Shown: one piece after another, positions 47,137-57,398 of the stretch | Layout: each line of letters begins with the position of its first letter | Numbering within the stretch: the stretch's first letter is position 1 | Assembly: GCA_011503125.2 (NCBI GenBank) | Contig: WWBZ02000082.1 | Span: 1,054,001-1,118,000 of the forward strand | Length of the DNA: 64,000 bases | Source: Botryosphaeria dothidea | Lineage: Eukaryota; Ascomycota; Dothideomycetes; Botryosphaeriales; Botryosphaeriaceae | Direction of reading: 5' to 3' | Translations under genes and position numbers: made by a program | The notes under the pieces: model-generated | Told to the model about the DNA's origin: nothing | What the model saw: the letters and a program-made list of their open reading frames with translations, nothing else | Database searches by the model: none

Positions 47137-47829
47137 GCTGTTGCCGCATGGTTGGAACATGCCACAGGAGGGCATCGTAGGAGTATCAGACAATTCTCCT
47201 AGTGAGCTTGGTGAACGGCGCCTGAAATTTCCACAAGTTCTTTGATGCCCTTGAGAATGGAGCCCCAGAGGTGCTTTGGATGAGACAGACACCAAAAAGA
47301 AAGTCCTGATAGAAGTAGATCACGGCCTTTCGGAGGAATGATATGCAATCGGAACGTTGCTTTCCAGCATGACGGTTTCGGAGACGTTAAGACTGGCAGG
47401 AACCTGTGGGTATCTCGGTTCGTTTGTAGCCATTTCCCCGACGCTGCCACATACTTCACGTGCTTGCTTTTTGGTCTGGCATTGGGTCCTTGCCTCTTTC
47501 GGATACGCCCGTAATGCATTCGACCATGTTCGACAGCAACGGAAAGAGACAGGCAAGCAACGTGGTTTGACGCGTTGCGATTGGATGACGTCACAGCGAC
47601 GCGTTGGAGCTAAACTGGTCGCGTACAGATCCGCTTTAGTCAACCAACCTCACTTGCTTCATCAACGAACCTCTCCACTACTTCCAGTCAATCTGAGTGA
47701 TTCGGATTCATCAGCTACAGCTTCAGGAAGCCTGGTCTCATTAGCTTCGGCCAGTATCAAGCGTCAATTGAGTACAACAACAACAATCCACGCCCACCAA
47801 CTCTCCAAAGCACGTCACCGCTCATCATC
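47137..47829. other. Intergenic, no gene recognised
   Basis: Spacer of about 690 bp between two plus-strand genes. The open frame 47357-48046 runs into the next gene in a different frame and is not coding. Confidence 0.6.
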
Positions 47830-49214
47830 ATGGTTTCCGGCACCCGACAGTCCGCTCGCCTGGCCAACCAGGCCGACAACGAGCCCGAGCAGTTGCAGGA
47901 GCAAACTTCACCCAAGGGGACCAAGCGCAAGGCCGACACCACTTCGCCCAAGAAGAGTCGCGGTGGCAAGGCAGCTGAGCAGAAGAAGCAAAAGACCCTC
48001 GAAGAGACTATCGACAATGTCGATGCGCCCAATGATGATGAGATGATTGAGGCCGCTAAGGCGGTCGAGGGAACCGCCAAAGAAGCCGAGACTAAGGGAG
48101 AGGACACCGCTGAGAATGGCCAGAACGCAGATGATGCCGAACAGGAAGACGGCACTACGAGGGAGCAGCTTAAGCAAGATGATGGCAAGAGTGGTGACCA
48201 TGTTTCGGGTAAAGATAAATTCTCCACTGGCGCTAGTGAAAGTCGTCATTTTACATACCTGAGTCAGAAGCTGACAGTGTCTTCAGATGGAGCAGTGAAG
48301 CAGGATTCCGAGCGCGAGCAGAATATGCCGACAAACATTCTCGAGAAGGGTATCGTTTACTTCTTCACCCGCGGTCGCGTGGGAATCGATGATCCTGAGG
48401 GCCCGCAAGACCTGCAGCGGACTTACTTTGTTATGCGTCCTCTTCCCCAGGGCGCTAAGCTTGGCGACGGACGGATTGAGGACAGCGACACCAACAGGTT
48501 GTTTGCTCTCCCAAAGAAGACCTTCCCCAAGAGCCACAGCAACAGGTATATGGCATTTGTCGAGAAGGGAAAGACCACTATGCAGAGCCTGAAGGACACA
48601 TTCTTCGCTGGTGCAGAGCACGAGACCAAGACTCAAGGAACACGCGAAACTCCTCCTGCCACACCCATTGGTGAGGGTGTCTATGCAATCACAGAGACCG
48701 GGCGTACGACTCACCTTGCATATATGCTCACCATCCCGCAAGAGCTCGGTGAGGTCCAGGAGGAAATGGGTCTTCGGAGCAAGGGCAGTTTCGTCATCAG
48801 CGTCAAGAATCCCGAGAGGAAGGGACCGGCCAGCGCTCAGCTCCCGCAATCTCCCGAATTGCCGAAGGAGTGAGTACCCATCTACCTGTCCTTCAGAAGA
48901 TGGATGCTAACATACTTTTCAGAGTCATCGAGGAATTCCGTGGCCTTGCCTGGGCACCGGTCAAGCCTCAGTACCTGGACTACGCCAACTTGCAGATCCT
49001 ACTCATTGGTGAGGGTACCGACGGCAATCTCGCAAATGCACTCGAACCAAAGTCCAAGGATCAGAAGGCGGGCAAGGAAGAGCCAGAGGAGGAACTTGAG
49101 AAGTTGGAACATGAGGATGAGCTGCGCGTTCAGCATCTCCATGGCAATGATACAGTCTTCGACGACTTGAAGCTCAGCAAGGATGAGTATCCCAAGGTTC
49201 CGACCACCTGGTAA
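47830..49214 (+). CDS. Conserved charged fungal protein (often labelled BTB-type transcription factor)
   Basis: Exons 47830-48235, 48287-48869 and 48923-49214 give 426 residues. The first intron (48236-48286, 51 nt, branch GCTGAC) is stop-free and in frame; without it the product is 443 residues. The N-terminal 130 residues are disordered, with Lys-rich nuclear-signal-like clusters (KRKAD, KKSRGGK). The middle is a conserved domain: ILEKGIVYFFTRGRVGID, RTYFVMRPLP, RLFALPKKTFP, RYMAFVEK, GEGVYAI and YMLTIPQELGEVQEEMG. The end is acidic and charged. Homologues occur widely in filamentous ascomycetes and are often labelled BTB transcription factor, but I see no BTB fold in this protein. The biochemical role is unknown. 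Confidence 0.87.
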
Positions 49215-50139
49215 ACGGCCTTACCATCTAATCCACTTCTCCTAACCTAGCTATGGAGCTCGCTTCATGATCCATCTACTAACGGATCAATTCGGGAAGG
49301 ACCTTGCAGGCTTACAGTAGGTCCTCGGATTTCGGCGTTCTTGGGGTGAACAAAAACGGTTGCTCGGGATGACACACCCGAAGGGCCATCCTTAACAGCA
49401 GTCAAGGATAAATTAACATAAGAGAATATATGAAAATTAACAAGGAAACAATGAAATTAAAGTTATTGCTCAGTGCTATTGTGTACGTGCGTTTTCGCAG
49501 CAAATATACTTCCGTGTGATATCAATCACTGGGTAATGCATCAGCAAAATATCAGATCTGCAGCGAGAAAGGATATCAATGGGCTCACATCTCTCAGCAA
49601 TAACCCCATCACGGTCTTGCAATTACTACAAGAGGAGTGGAAGCTCTCGTGAAGACAGAAACGTAAAACCTAGGTCAGCTGTCTTTTGGATATGAGATTT
49701 GGAGAGAGAGAAATGTTATCTAGTCTTCGTAGGAACAATAGCAGAAAGCTAGAGGGGATGGCAAATTGTAAGACTGAAGATAAAGTTGACAATAAGGTTA
49801 ACGTATACCCCATGGAGTACAAATTATCTGTCCACAGAATTGAATAGCAAGCGGTGTTGCATACACAGCACTGGACGCATTACGTTTTCGTGAGACATTG
49901 GTGTTGCCTGCTTGGTCCAGATCCTTATTTTCATATTCACTAGGTAAGGGAAGTCTTCTTGTAGCGTGACATGAGAAGCTGTTTCTTTTGTGTTCATTCT
50001 CCGCGCTTCTCTACTCAAGCTTTTGAGTATTTCTAGACACTGACAGGGCACGCCTGTTTGGAGTCTTGCAGTCCGGAGAGTTTGATGACGAATCACTGAA
50101 AGGAACGTATTGTGATAATGAGGTAGGATTCGGATAAGT
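49215..50139. other. AT-rich intergenic island
   Basis: From about 49380 the sequence becomes clearly richer in A and T than the rest of the window. A minus-strand open frame (50096-49824) begins with GTG, has no ATG near its start and could not be joined to a neighbour. Possibly decayed DNA, but no transposon protein is recognised. Confidence 0.45.
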
Positions 50140-50460
50140 CTATGTATTCTGGGGTCTTATGTCGAACGGTTTGTTTACCACAGTGAGAACTGGAAGAAAC
50201 GGAGGAACTAGCTCTTGTCGGTCTCGATACCGGATGTAAAGGGAGCTCTCCTTCTGAACCCAAATTTGCCTCTCAAATCCAGAGTAATATGTTTGTGGCA
50301 TAGAGTTTGGGATTACGCAATCCCGTATACACAGAAAGAGCTGCTGCGCTCCTCCATGTCTGATAAATGCTTTTGCTTCGTACCAACAGCCTCGATTCAT
50401 ATTAACTTCTTTTTGCATACGGTTAGCCAGCTCAAGAAGTATCGCCATACTGGATCCCAT
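50140..50460 (-). CDS. Orphan open frame, doubtful
   Basis: An ATG-started frame of 106 codons with balanced amino-acid usage (for example YEAKAFIRHGGAQQLFLCIRD and VQKESSLYIRYRDRQE), in contrast to the random frames around it. No family, signal peptide or membrane helix is recognised. A second protein-like minus-strand frame follows at 50096-49824, but none of the available donor and acceptor sites joins the two in frame. It may be a remnant of a decayed gene in the AT-rich island or a chance frame. Confidence 0.25.
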   Translation of the reverse strand: MGSSMAILLELANRMQKEVNMNRGCWYEAKAFIRHGGAQQLFLCIRDCVIPNSMPQTYYSGFERQIWVQKESSLYIRYRDRQELVPPFLPVLTVVNKPFDIRPQNT

Positions 50461-53400
50461 GTCCCCTAGGCTTGGATAACAGTAGATCGCCGTGTCTGAA
50501 TGATTTCAACTCTCCACTTATCACTGCGACAGGCCTAGAACGTTCTATGACACATGCATCTGCATGTATGGAGGAGGACGCGAAAGCAAACGACAAAAAT
50601 CAAGCAAGTCTGCCTACCATCGTCGCGATCGAGTATCATTTGACCATACGCCACAATGTGGCGACCTCGAAGTCGGGAATTAACAACACTCTGAGGACCG
50701 ACGTCGCAATTCAGTGAGACACCGAAGACATGTCTCACCGCGCTCGCAGGCCCGGATTGGGTGAAGTGCGAATAAGCAAAGTCAAAAGAGGCGGGCAAAC
50801 GGCATGTGCTGCAGCAGACGGCAGGTACGGCCCTTCTTACATGCATGAATCCAAATAAGAAACTCACCATGCATTTCGCTCCGAGGCAAAGTCTGCAGTC
50901 AGCCGCGGAAAACCGGAATGCATCAACTGGCTGCTTGTTGCTGTTGCGACCAGTTGCGTCTGTCTATGCCAAGTTGTGCAAGGTTGAACACAGCGAATCG
51001 CGTGCGACGTTCGGAATTTTGCAAGCCAACGAGAGGAAGGTGAGATGGCACGGTACCTACTTACGCGGCTGCCGTGTAGCGGACACGAAAACAGGGACGA
51101 GGAGGAGGAAAGAACGTGAGAATGAGACATGCTGGAGGCGGACTCACCGGTGAACAGAGGCCGCCTTTTAGGACCGAACATTCGACACGCTTCATTTCCG
51201 AGACGGAAGGCGCCTCACCCAGTCACGAGTTGCGGTCTGCGGTCTGCCTTGGTTGCTGAGCCGTCGTCGCGACCGCTGCTGTTGGAGTGGCGTTCTCTGC
51301 GTGGAGCAGCGAGATACCGACACCGGATCGACGGTATTGAATACGGCGGACAGTGCCCAATGAGCCGGGAATAACCCATCCATAAAATGCCTCGTGTTGC
51401 TTGACGTGTCAATGCGGTGGTGTCCTGGGCGAAGGGCGGTCCGTTTGGACCCGCAGGTCCTCTATCATGACACCAGGGTATGCCAGGACTCGTCGGATTT
51501 CAGGCACATGGTATAGCGATGCTAGCTCAGTATTGCGGATTGGACGTGTCCTCACTGAACCGGCCACCTTCTCGTGTCTCCAGGCAGAGACTTTCAGCTG
51601 CCAAGGGGAACCTGAGCATTCGCCTTTAGCAGGCACCACTGTTTATTTGTGTTGTGGACGCGTATGTCAACAACAACAAACAAATCTACGCGTAGCAGAG
51701 ACAGCGTCGGCGAATAGAGCCGTGGTTGAAAGAAGGACTAAGGGTACGCCGCGATGGAATCCTTATCGGAGGAGCCTGGAACCAGGCCGGCAATTGGTTT
51801 ACCTCCTGTATGACGTCATTACTTCCGAATCGACGATTGAAACAGAAAGTTCAGAACCGCGCTTGTTTCGCAAATCCAGGCACACTGGCACGGTCTCAAG
51901 GCTCTGTGGCCGTGAACCAAGTGCAAGTGCGGGAAGGAAGCGACGGCTGGGTGGAAAGTTGGTCGTTCGATGTTCGATCTACCGCGACAATGCCGGGATG
52001 GTGGGAATCGACGTCCGTTGGATGACCATTTTGGCGGGCCATAGCGTTAACCAGTTCGTCGATGTACGATTTAGTCTCCGCCGCACCCGCGTTCCACGTG
52101 CACGTTCGACAACAACAATGTATGCCATTCTTTAACCTCCACTGATTACTCGGCGTCATCGAGATCCGGCATCGATGACCGCATAGATACGCAGCCTTCC
52201 CGTGCGCCCCATGATTCCCGCGCCGCCCGGTCCTTGTCCTGACGAAGCTGGCGTCTGGAAATGTATGGCGCGGATCGAGCCTTTGCGCAGAACGCATGCC
52301 GTTGCCTGGCAGGGCTGCAGGGACCGAAAGAGTTCCTGCGTTTGGAGGCCAGGCTGTCCCATGGCAAGAGGTGGTGATTCCTGCGCGCTGACCAGCCATC
52401 CTAAGTCGGCGGTACAGACCAGCATCGCCTGAGAAAACAGCCATCGAACCATGCATTGCACGATTGTCAGATAAGAATATGACGGAAGAGAAGAACGGAG
52501 AGACGGGAGGAGAGATAGAGCCATAGACTACGGTTTCAAAGCAAAATGAAAGCTAGAGAGACTTGGATCAAAGGAATGGACGGCTGGCGTGCGTCGGGAG
52601 ATTTCGACGCCAGCCGCTAATTATTTTTATCAGCGGTCCCAATGGCATCGAAGATGCATCGTGGGCCGTGTGGTTGAGACAACAGAGATCTCGATGCACG
52701 CCGCTGGAAGAGGGGAGGCACGGCAGCTCCGCTTCTCCTCGTACGCACGTCACTGTCAAACTCTTCCCCGCCAACGTGGAGCACCACGTAGGTCCCTGTC
52801 GTGCAGCGCGCACCATTGCTGGATGGATGGATGAGGGGAAGCTCTGGGATGTGATCTGATGCATTGCAGAGCTGCAGCAGGCTGGCAACAGTTAACTGCG
52901 CGACCGAAGCTGCGGCCACTCGCAAGTGGGCACGACGCGGTGCCAACGGCGTGTGGAGACATGAATGGCTGGGAGCTCTTGGGACGAGAGCCGCTGCGCG
53001 AACCCTGCCGGGGGTGATCGCCGAAAGTTCGAGTACGGGCCCGAGCAAATGCTGCCGCTGTCAACGGGCCGGGGGGTCGCGCGCGCGCTCGCGCGTCGGT
53101 TGGGGCGCGAGGCTGGACTCGCACCACCACGACGGAGCGCCTTGCATATCGCGCAACGGCTAGGACGAGCTGGAGCACCCAAACAGCGGCCCTGCGACCT
53201 CCTGGCCTCAACTCAGAACCATCAGTATACGAATGCAGCGGCGTTTTCTCTGGTGACGCGTGGAGGCCAGCACGCGTGCGTCTCGCGTTAGTGGGCCTAG
53301 CTAGCGACGCGTTAGAGGGCGGCTACGAGTGTACCCACCGCCCATTCGCGAGAGCACCCCAGCCCGGGGCGTGGACTCGCTCGTCGCGGACCGGTCGGCT

Positions 53401-54544
53401 GACCGTTCCTGCTTCTGCCGGCGGCAGCAGCAGCAGCAGCAGCACGGCGGCGCTGCGCGCTGCTGCTTGAGGTGCTGCTGCTTGGATGCTGCGTCAGAGT
53501 CGGTGTCGGTGTCGGTGCTGCTGGCATCAAGGTTGCTGCGGCTTGGGCCGGCGCAAGCGTCAGCTGGCGGTCGGAGAACGGCAGCGTGGAGGACCCTGAA
53601 AGCGTGGGTGCTGAGGAGGATCGGTGTGAAGCCTTGTCTGCGAGCCGTGCCAAGTACAAGCGCAGCCGAAAATGGGCTGCTAGCGCTGTAGCGCCAGCAT
53701 TTGCGACTTCCCAGGCCCTTGTTGTTCGCCGCTGCGCTACCCTCGCTCGCCCGCCTCACCACCTCGCTCTCCACCCTGTCGCTCTGTTGCCCGACTCCGC
53801 CTCCTCCCCCCAACCGCCGCTCAACACCCTCCGACGGCCATGCGCACTGCGCCGTGACCAGCGCCTGCTACGCGACCCTCGCATGTAGCTCGATACAGCC
53901 TGCTCATCGCTGCGCCGCCCGCCGCCCGCCCGTTCGCGACCCTCCTCACGACGTCCCTTTGTCCTGCCACCGCCCTGTCGCTCGATTTCCTTCTATCGCG
54001 CACACCCGCCCGCCACCTCGCCTCCCGTATCTTCGCCTTTTCCTTGTTGGAATCTCCCGGTTCTCGTTAGCGACACTGCGCGCGCTGCTGTCGCATCCAC
54101 AATCATTACAACCACACTCGCTCCACCGCTTTTCTCGTTGCTCTTTCCACCCGGCGCAACCTGAGACGACTGAGCTGGCCGATAGGCGCGTGCGCCACGT
54201 ATTCGCGACGATCTAGGTGTTTTCTGTCCGCAGAACCCGAAATCAAAACATTACACTTGCCTGACGACAACGTGCCACCGAGCTCCGCGCAATCGCAAAG
54301 ACACTGAGCTTAGCTTCGCTTGCACACAATAAGAGTCCCCAAGCTTTCTGGGCTTCGATTGGCCGTAGACTGGAAGTGGAGAGAATTCCGGCTTCTCCTG
54401 GAATTCAGCCTGCAAGGAGACCGATAACACACCTTGGAGTCGCGTACCACACGTGCTCCTTTGTATGGTGGGAAACAATCCAGGGATAAACACAATCTCC
54501 GAAACCTGATTCCTTACCGGGCATCTTGTATATCACTGATCAAG
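50461..54544. other. 4-kb stretch without recognised genes
   Basis: Many overlapping open frames exist because the sequence is GC-rich from 52.5 kb on, but they conflict in frame and have skewed composition. The longest (51401-52135, plus strand) starts at TTG and reads like noise. A minus-strand ATG frame at 52524-52156 has a hydrophobic start and is listed as a finding. 53.3-54.5 kb is GC-rich with a CAG repeat and is probably the leader of the next gene. Confidence 0.5.
53426..53443 (+). repeat. (CAG)6 triplet repeat
   Basis: Six perfect CAG units in the presumed leader of the gene at 54545. Microsatellite; no function implied. Confidence 0.8.
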
Positions 54545-56446
54545 ATGCCTCCCGTACGCCCCCATCTGTCGGTCACGCTACCGAAGAACTTCACCTTCCA
54601 CTACACCGACGGCGAGCACCCACGGACGCCGGAGCCTGAATGCGCAGAGGAACCCACTGAGCCGCCTCAGATCCCCCGCCAGACCTACCGCGTCAGACGC
54701 CGCAGGCGCCCACTCCCCACTTACGCGCCTACCAACTTTGCGAACGCGTCGCAAAACTTGCTTATTCCCACGATTGAGGCACCCGAGCCCTGCTTCGATG
54801 AGACTTACGCACCATTCTCAGACGCCCCCACTGAGCCTGAAGAAGGATATCTTGCCCCCACTCCTAACGCATTCCGCCTGTTCTCTCCACCAAAGACACC
54901 CGTAGCCCAGATTGGAATGGAGCGCAACGGCACTGGACAATTCCACCGCGATGCGGATATCGAAAGCCAAGCCGAAAGCATCAGTCGACCATCCTCGGCG
55001 TGCTCTGGCATCTCGGATTCCTCTGTCTCCTCCCGTGGCAGCATGGATTCGTATGGCGGCAGCTGCACCAGCCCCGAGAGTGACATCTCGGACCCATTTG
55101 TTTTTCCGGAGCCTAAGCCCAGTCAATTCCCCCCTTCCTCGCCTCTGCAGGCGTACAACACTGAGCGACCCGCAAAGCGTATCAGGACTCGCAAAGACAT
55201 AGTCTGGACCAAAGCAATGGACGACCATCTTTGGCTGACGTACATGATGTGTCTACAAGACCCCACTGTTACGCCCTTCAAGATGCTGCCAGGTACTGTT
55301 CCTCCTCTGGGAATTTGTACTCGCGTCGCGCGACAGGCAAAGAAGACATGGAAGTCAGCTCTAGCTACGAAGAGTCTTAGTACGCCAGACACCAGAGACG
55401 TACGCAGCGGTAGCAACACACCAACAAATCATGACATTCCCAAGCCCGGGTCCAAGTGGCCTCGTTCTGAGGCAGCTGCAAGAGGAAGGCTTCGAAAGCT
55501 CTGCAAGCGCCAGCCGATGCTTGCTGCTCATTACCAGAGACTTCTCAAGACCAGGACACCTTCTCCATTCCCATCCTCCTCTCCCCGTTCTCAACCAAGC
55601 TCTGGAAGTGTTCCTTTGACTTCGCCCTTTGAACCTGCTCAGTCTATCGAGCGCAAGAATTCAGCCTCCTCCTTCTCCACGCGCGACATGAATGTCTCAC
55701 TGACTGCCAGCACGTCTTCGATGATGCAGATGGGCAACCCCCTGCATGCGCTGGCAGCCAATGAGCTTCCGGAGAGTCAAAATACGGAGTGGGTTGGCCA
55801 GCAAACAGCGCGTTCCAATGCCCACCAAAAGAGCCAATCGCTCCAGTTTGGCCTTGGCCTCGGGAGCCCGGCCTCCCGCGAGTCCTCCAGTTCTTCACTC
55901 GCATCTCCATTTGCAGCGATGCCGCAGAAACCTCGGCATGACTATCAAACAATCAGACCAGTGTCTCAACCGCAGCCAACGCTTGACCCTCCCGTGGAAC
56001 TACACGCACCTGTCCCTATCACTCGGTCATTCAAGCGCAGGGCTCAGCAGTATCTCGAAGATTTGCAGCATGCAGAAATTTCACATGTCGGACAAGACAT
56101 TCTGCAAGAGCTTTTCGGAGCTCCAGCCGAGATCAGCAATCGCCGCGTCCGGACCCGTGGTTTCAGCTTGGGCGACATGGGCCGTGGTGCCAGAAATCTG
56201 GCGACGCTGTTCACACCTCCTTCGTCGTTCGATCAGTCGAGTGGATCACCAATGGTGGTCGAGCAGCCTGATCAGCCGATGACGGGTCCGCCAGCGTCAG
56301 CTGATCCGGCGAGACGGCTGGGCTCACCTTTTTGTGGACGGTCCTCTAACAGCAACTTCAGCAACACATTCCCCCGGATGTTGTCACCCCGCATGTTTGA
56401 GTCGTCTGCAAGTTTCGAAGAGCGCATCGGCGGCTTAGGCAACTAG
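54545..56446 (+). CDS. Putative nuclear regulator, unknown family
   Basis: A single exon of 633 residues from ATG 54545; an in-frame ATG at 54434 is also possible but the upstream 37 codons read like leader. Most of the protein is Ser/Pro-rich and disordered. A conserved-looking core lies at about 205-270: a basic KRIRTRKDIVWTKAMDDHLW, then TYMMCLQDPTVTPFKMLPG and RVARQAKKTWK, which has the Trp spacing of a Myb/SANT-like or TEA-like helix bundle. Further blocks are GSKWPRSEAAARGRLRKLCK and a helical segment near 530-560. The mixture of basic helix core and long disordered arms suggests a DNA-binding regulator, but this is inference. No orthologue name is certain. Confidence 0.82.
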   Translation: MPPVRPHLSVTLPKNFTFHYTDGEHPRTPEPECAEEPTEPPQIPRQTYRVRRRRRPLPTYAPTNFANASQNLLIPTIEAPEPCFDETYAPFSDAPTEPEEGYLAPTPNAFRLFSPPKTPVAQIGMERNGTGQFHRDADIESQAESISRPSSACSGISDSSVSSRGSMDSYGGSCTSPESDISDPFVFPEPKPSQFPPSSPLQAYNTERPAKRIRTRKDIVWTKAMDDHLWLTYMMCLQDPTVTPFKMLPGTVPPLGICTRVARQAKKTWKSALATKSLSTPDTRDVRSGSNTPTNHDIPKPGSKWPRSEAAARGRLRKLCKRQPMLAAHYQRLLKTRTPSPFPSSSPRSQPSSGSVPLTSPFEPAQSIERKNSASSFSTRDMNVSLTASTSSMMQMGNPLHALAANELPESQNTEWVGQQTARSNAHQKSQSLQFGLGLGSPASRESSSSSLASPFAAMPQKPRHDYQTIRPVSQPQPTLDPPVELHAPVPITRSFKRRAQQYLEDLQHAEISHVGQDILQELFGAPAEISNRRVRTRGFSLGDMGRGARNLATLFTPPSSFDQSSGSPMVVEQPDQPMTGPPASADPARRLGSPFCGRSSNSNFSNTFPRMLSPRMFESSASFEERIGGLGN

Positions 56447-57398
56447 CTTGGTTACTTTGCATGACTGGCGTTGGAGTGCATACAGAGCATTGACTTTGCA
56501 TAGCGATTGCGGCATACGACTCCTGGCGTAAGGCGACGATTCCCGGCGGCCATGAGCTGATTTCTCTTTCGTAGAGGTGCAGCTTTGTGGATGTTGCTTT
56601 ATATGCCCGTTGAATTTGTTGTGAGCGCAACCAGGCGAACTGAGTCTCCTTAGACCTCTCATGATGACGAAAGCGACGATGACCCTTTCCAGGCCTATTT
56701 CTTTCTTTTAATTCTGCCTTTTATCTTCGCGTATCCGGAGGAGCAGTCTTGCGTTCTGAGAAGCGGCAGCATGAGTTGTTTCCCGCATCAAGGATTGCAT
56801 TTCTTGGCGCATTTCCCCAATATGTGTCTCTACGTGGTAGGACTCTTCGTTCCCTCTCTCCTTTCCGTTTTTTCTTTTGCTCGGCTCTCACAAACACGCT
56901 CTCTGCTTTTTTCCTTGTATGTGATTTCTTGACGATGTCATGTTTACGACCAACGAAGGCGGGCCCATGGATACGTATGATGCGTTCCTAATTGACCGAA
57001 CGAACGCATGATGAGTCTGTTGTAGTTAGATGAAGACAGCGCTATAGCAGCTGTCTGTAAATCGAATCCCAAGTTCCGAACGAAGTTGACGAATGACATT
57101 GAGTGAATCATCCGTGCAGAAAGAGGCACGGGAGTGGCTGCGTGAGGCATCTGTTGAGTTTTCTGGCTGGTGGCTCGTGCGCGTTGCTGGAGAGACGGCC
57201 TGCGCTTCGCTCTCTTCTTCCCGCCCGCCCGCCCGCAACACAGCTTCGCCGCTCCACATCACACACGCACACACACAACTCTACTAACTTCCAGGTCGTC
57301 CCTCCAGGAACAGCAAGTGGCACGAATTGCCATACTTGCTCCTCTGAATTCCGCTCATTTTTGTTTTTCACTTGTTTCTGAGATACCCCACCGTTATC
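56447..57398. other. Intergenic, T/C-rich leader
   Basis: Between two plus-strand genes. The stretch 56840-56930 is T/C-rich, and 57260-57280 has a short CA repeat. Probably 3' end of the first gene and promoter of the second. No coding signal. Confidence 0.55.

Noticed and set aside
49824..50096. 90-codon minus-strand frame as a second exon of the 50460 frame
   Set aside because: Every donor/acceptor pair I tried between the two frames leads to a stop or a phase mismatch, so they were not joined.
51401..52135. 244-codon plus-strand open frame
   Set aside because: It starts at TTG, has random-looking composition, no family motif and conflicts with open frames on the other strand. A chance frame in GC-rich DNA is more likely.
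53301..53813. 170-codon minus-strand frame with Cys and Ser runs
   Set aside because: Produced by the CAG/CTG repeats in the GC-rich leader of the 54545 gene; competing frames of equal length exist on the plus strand.
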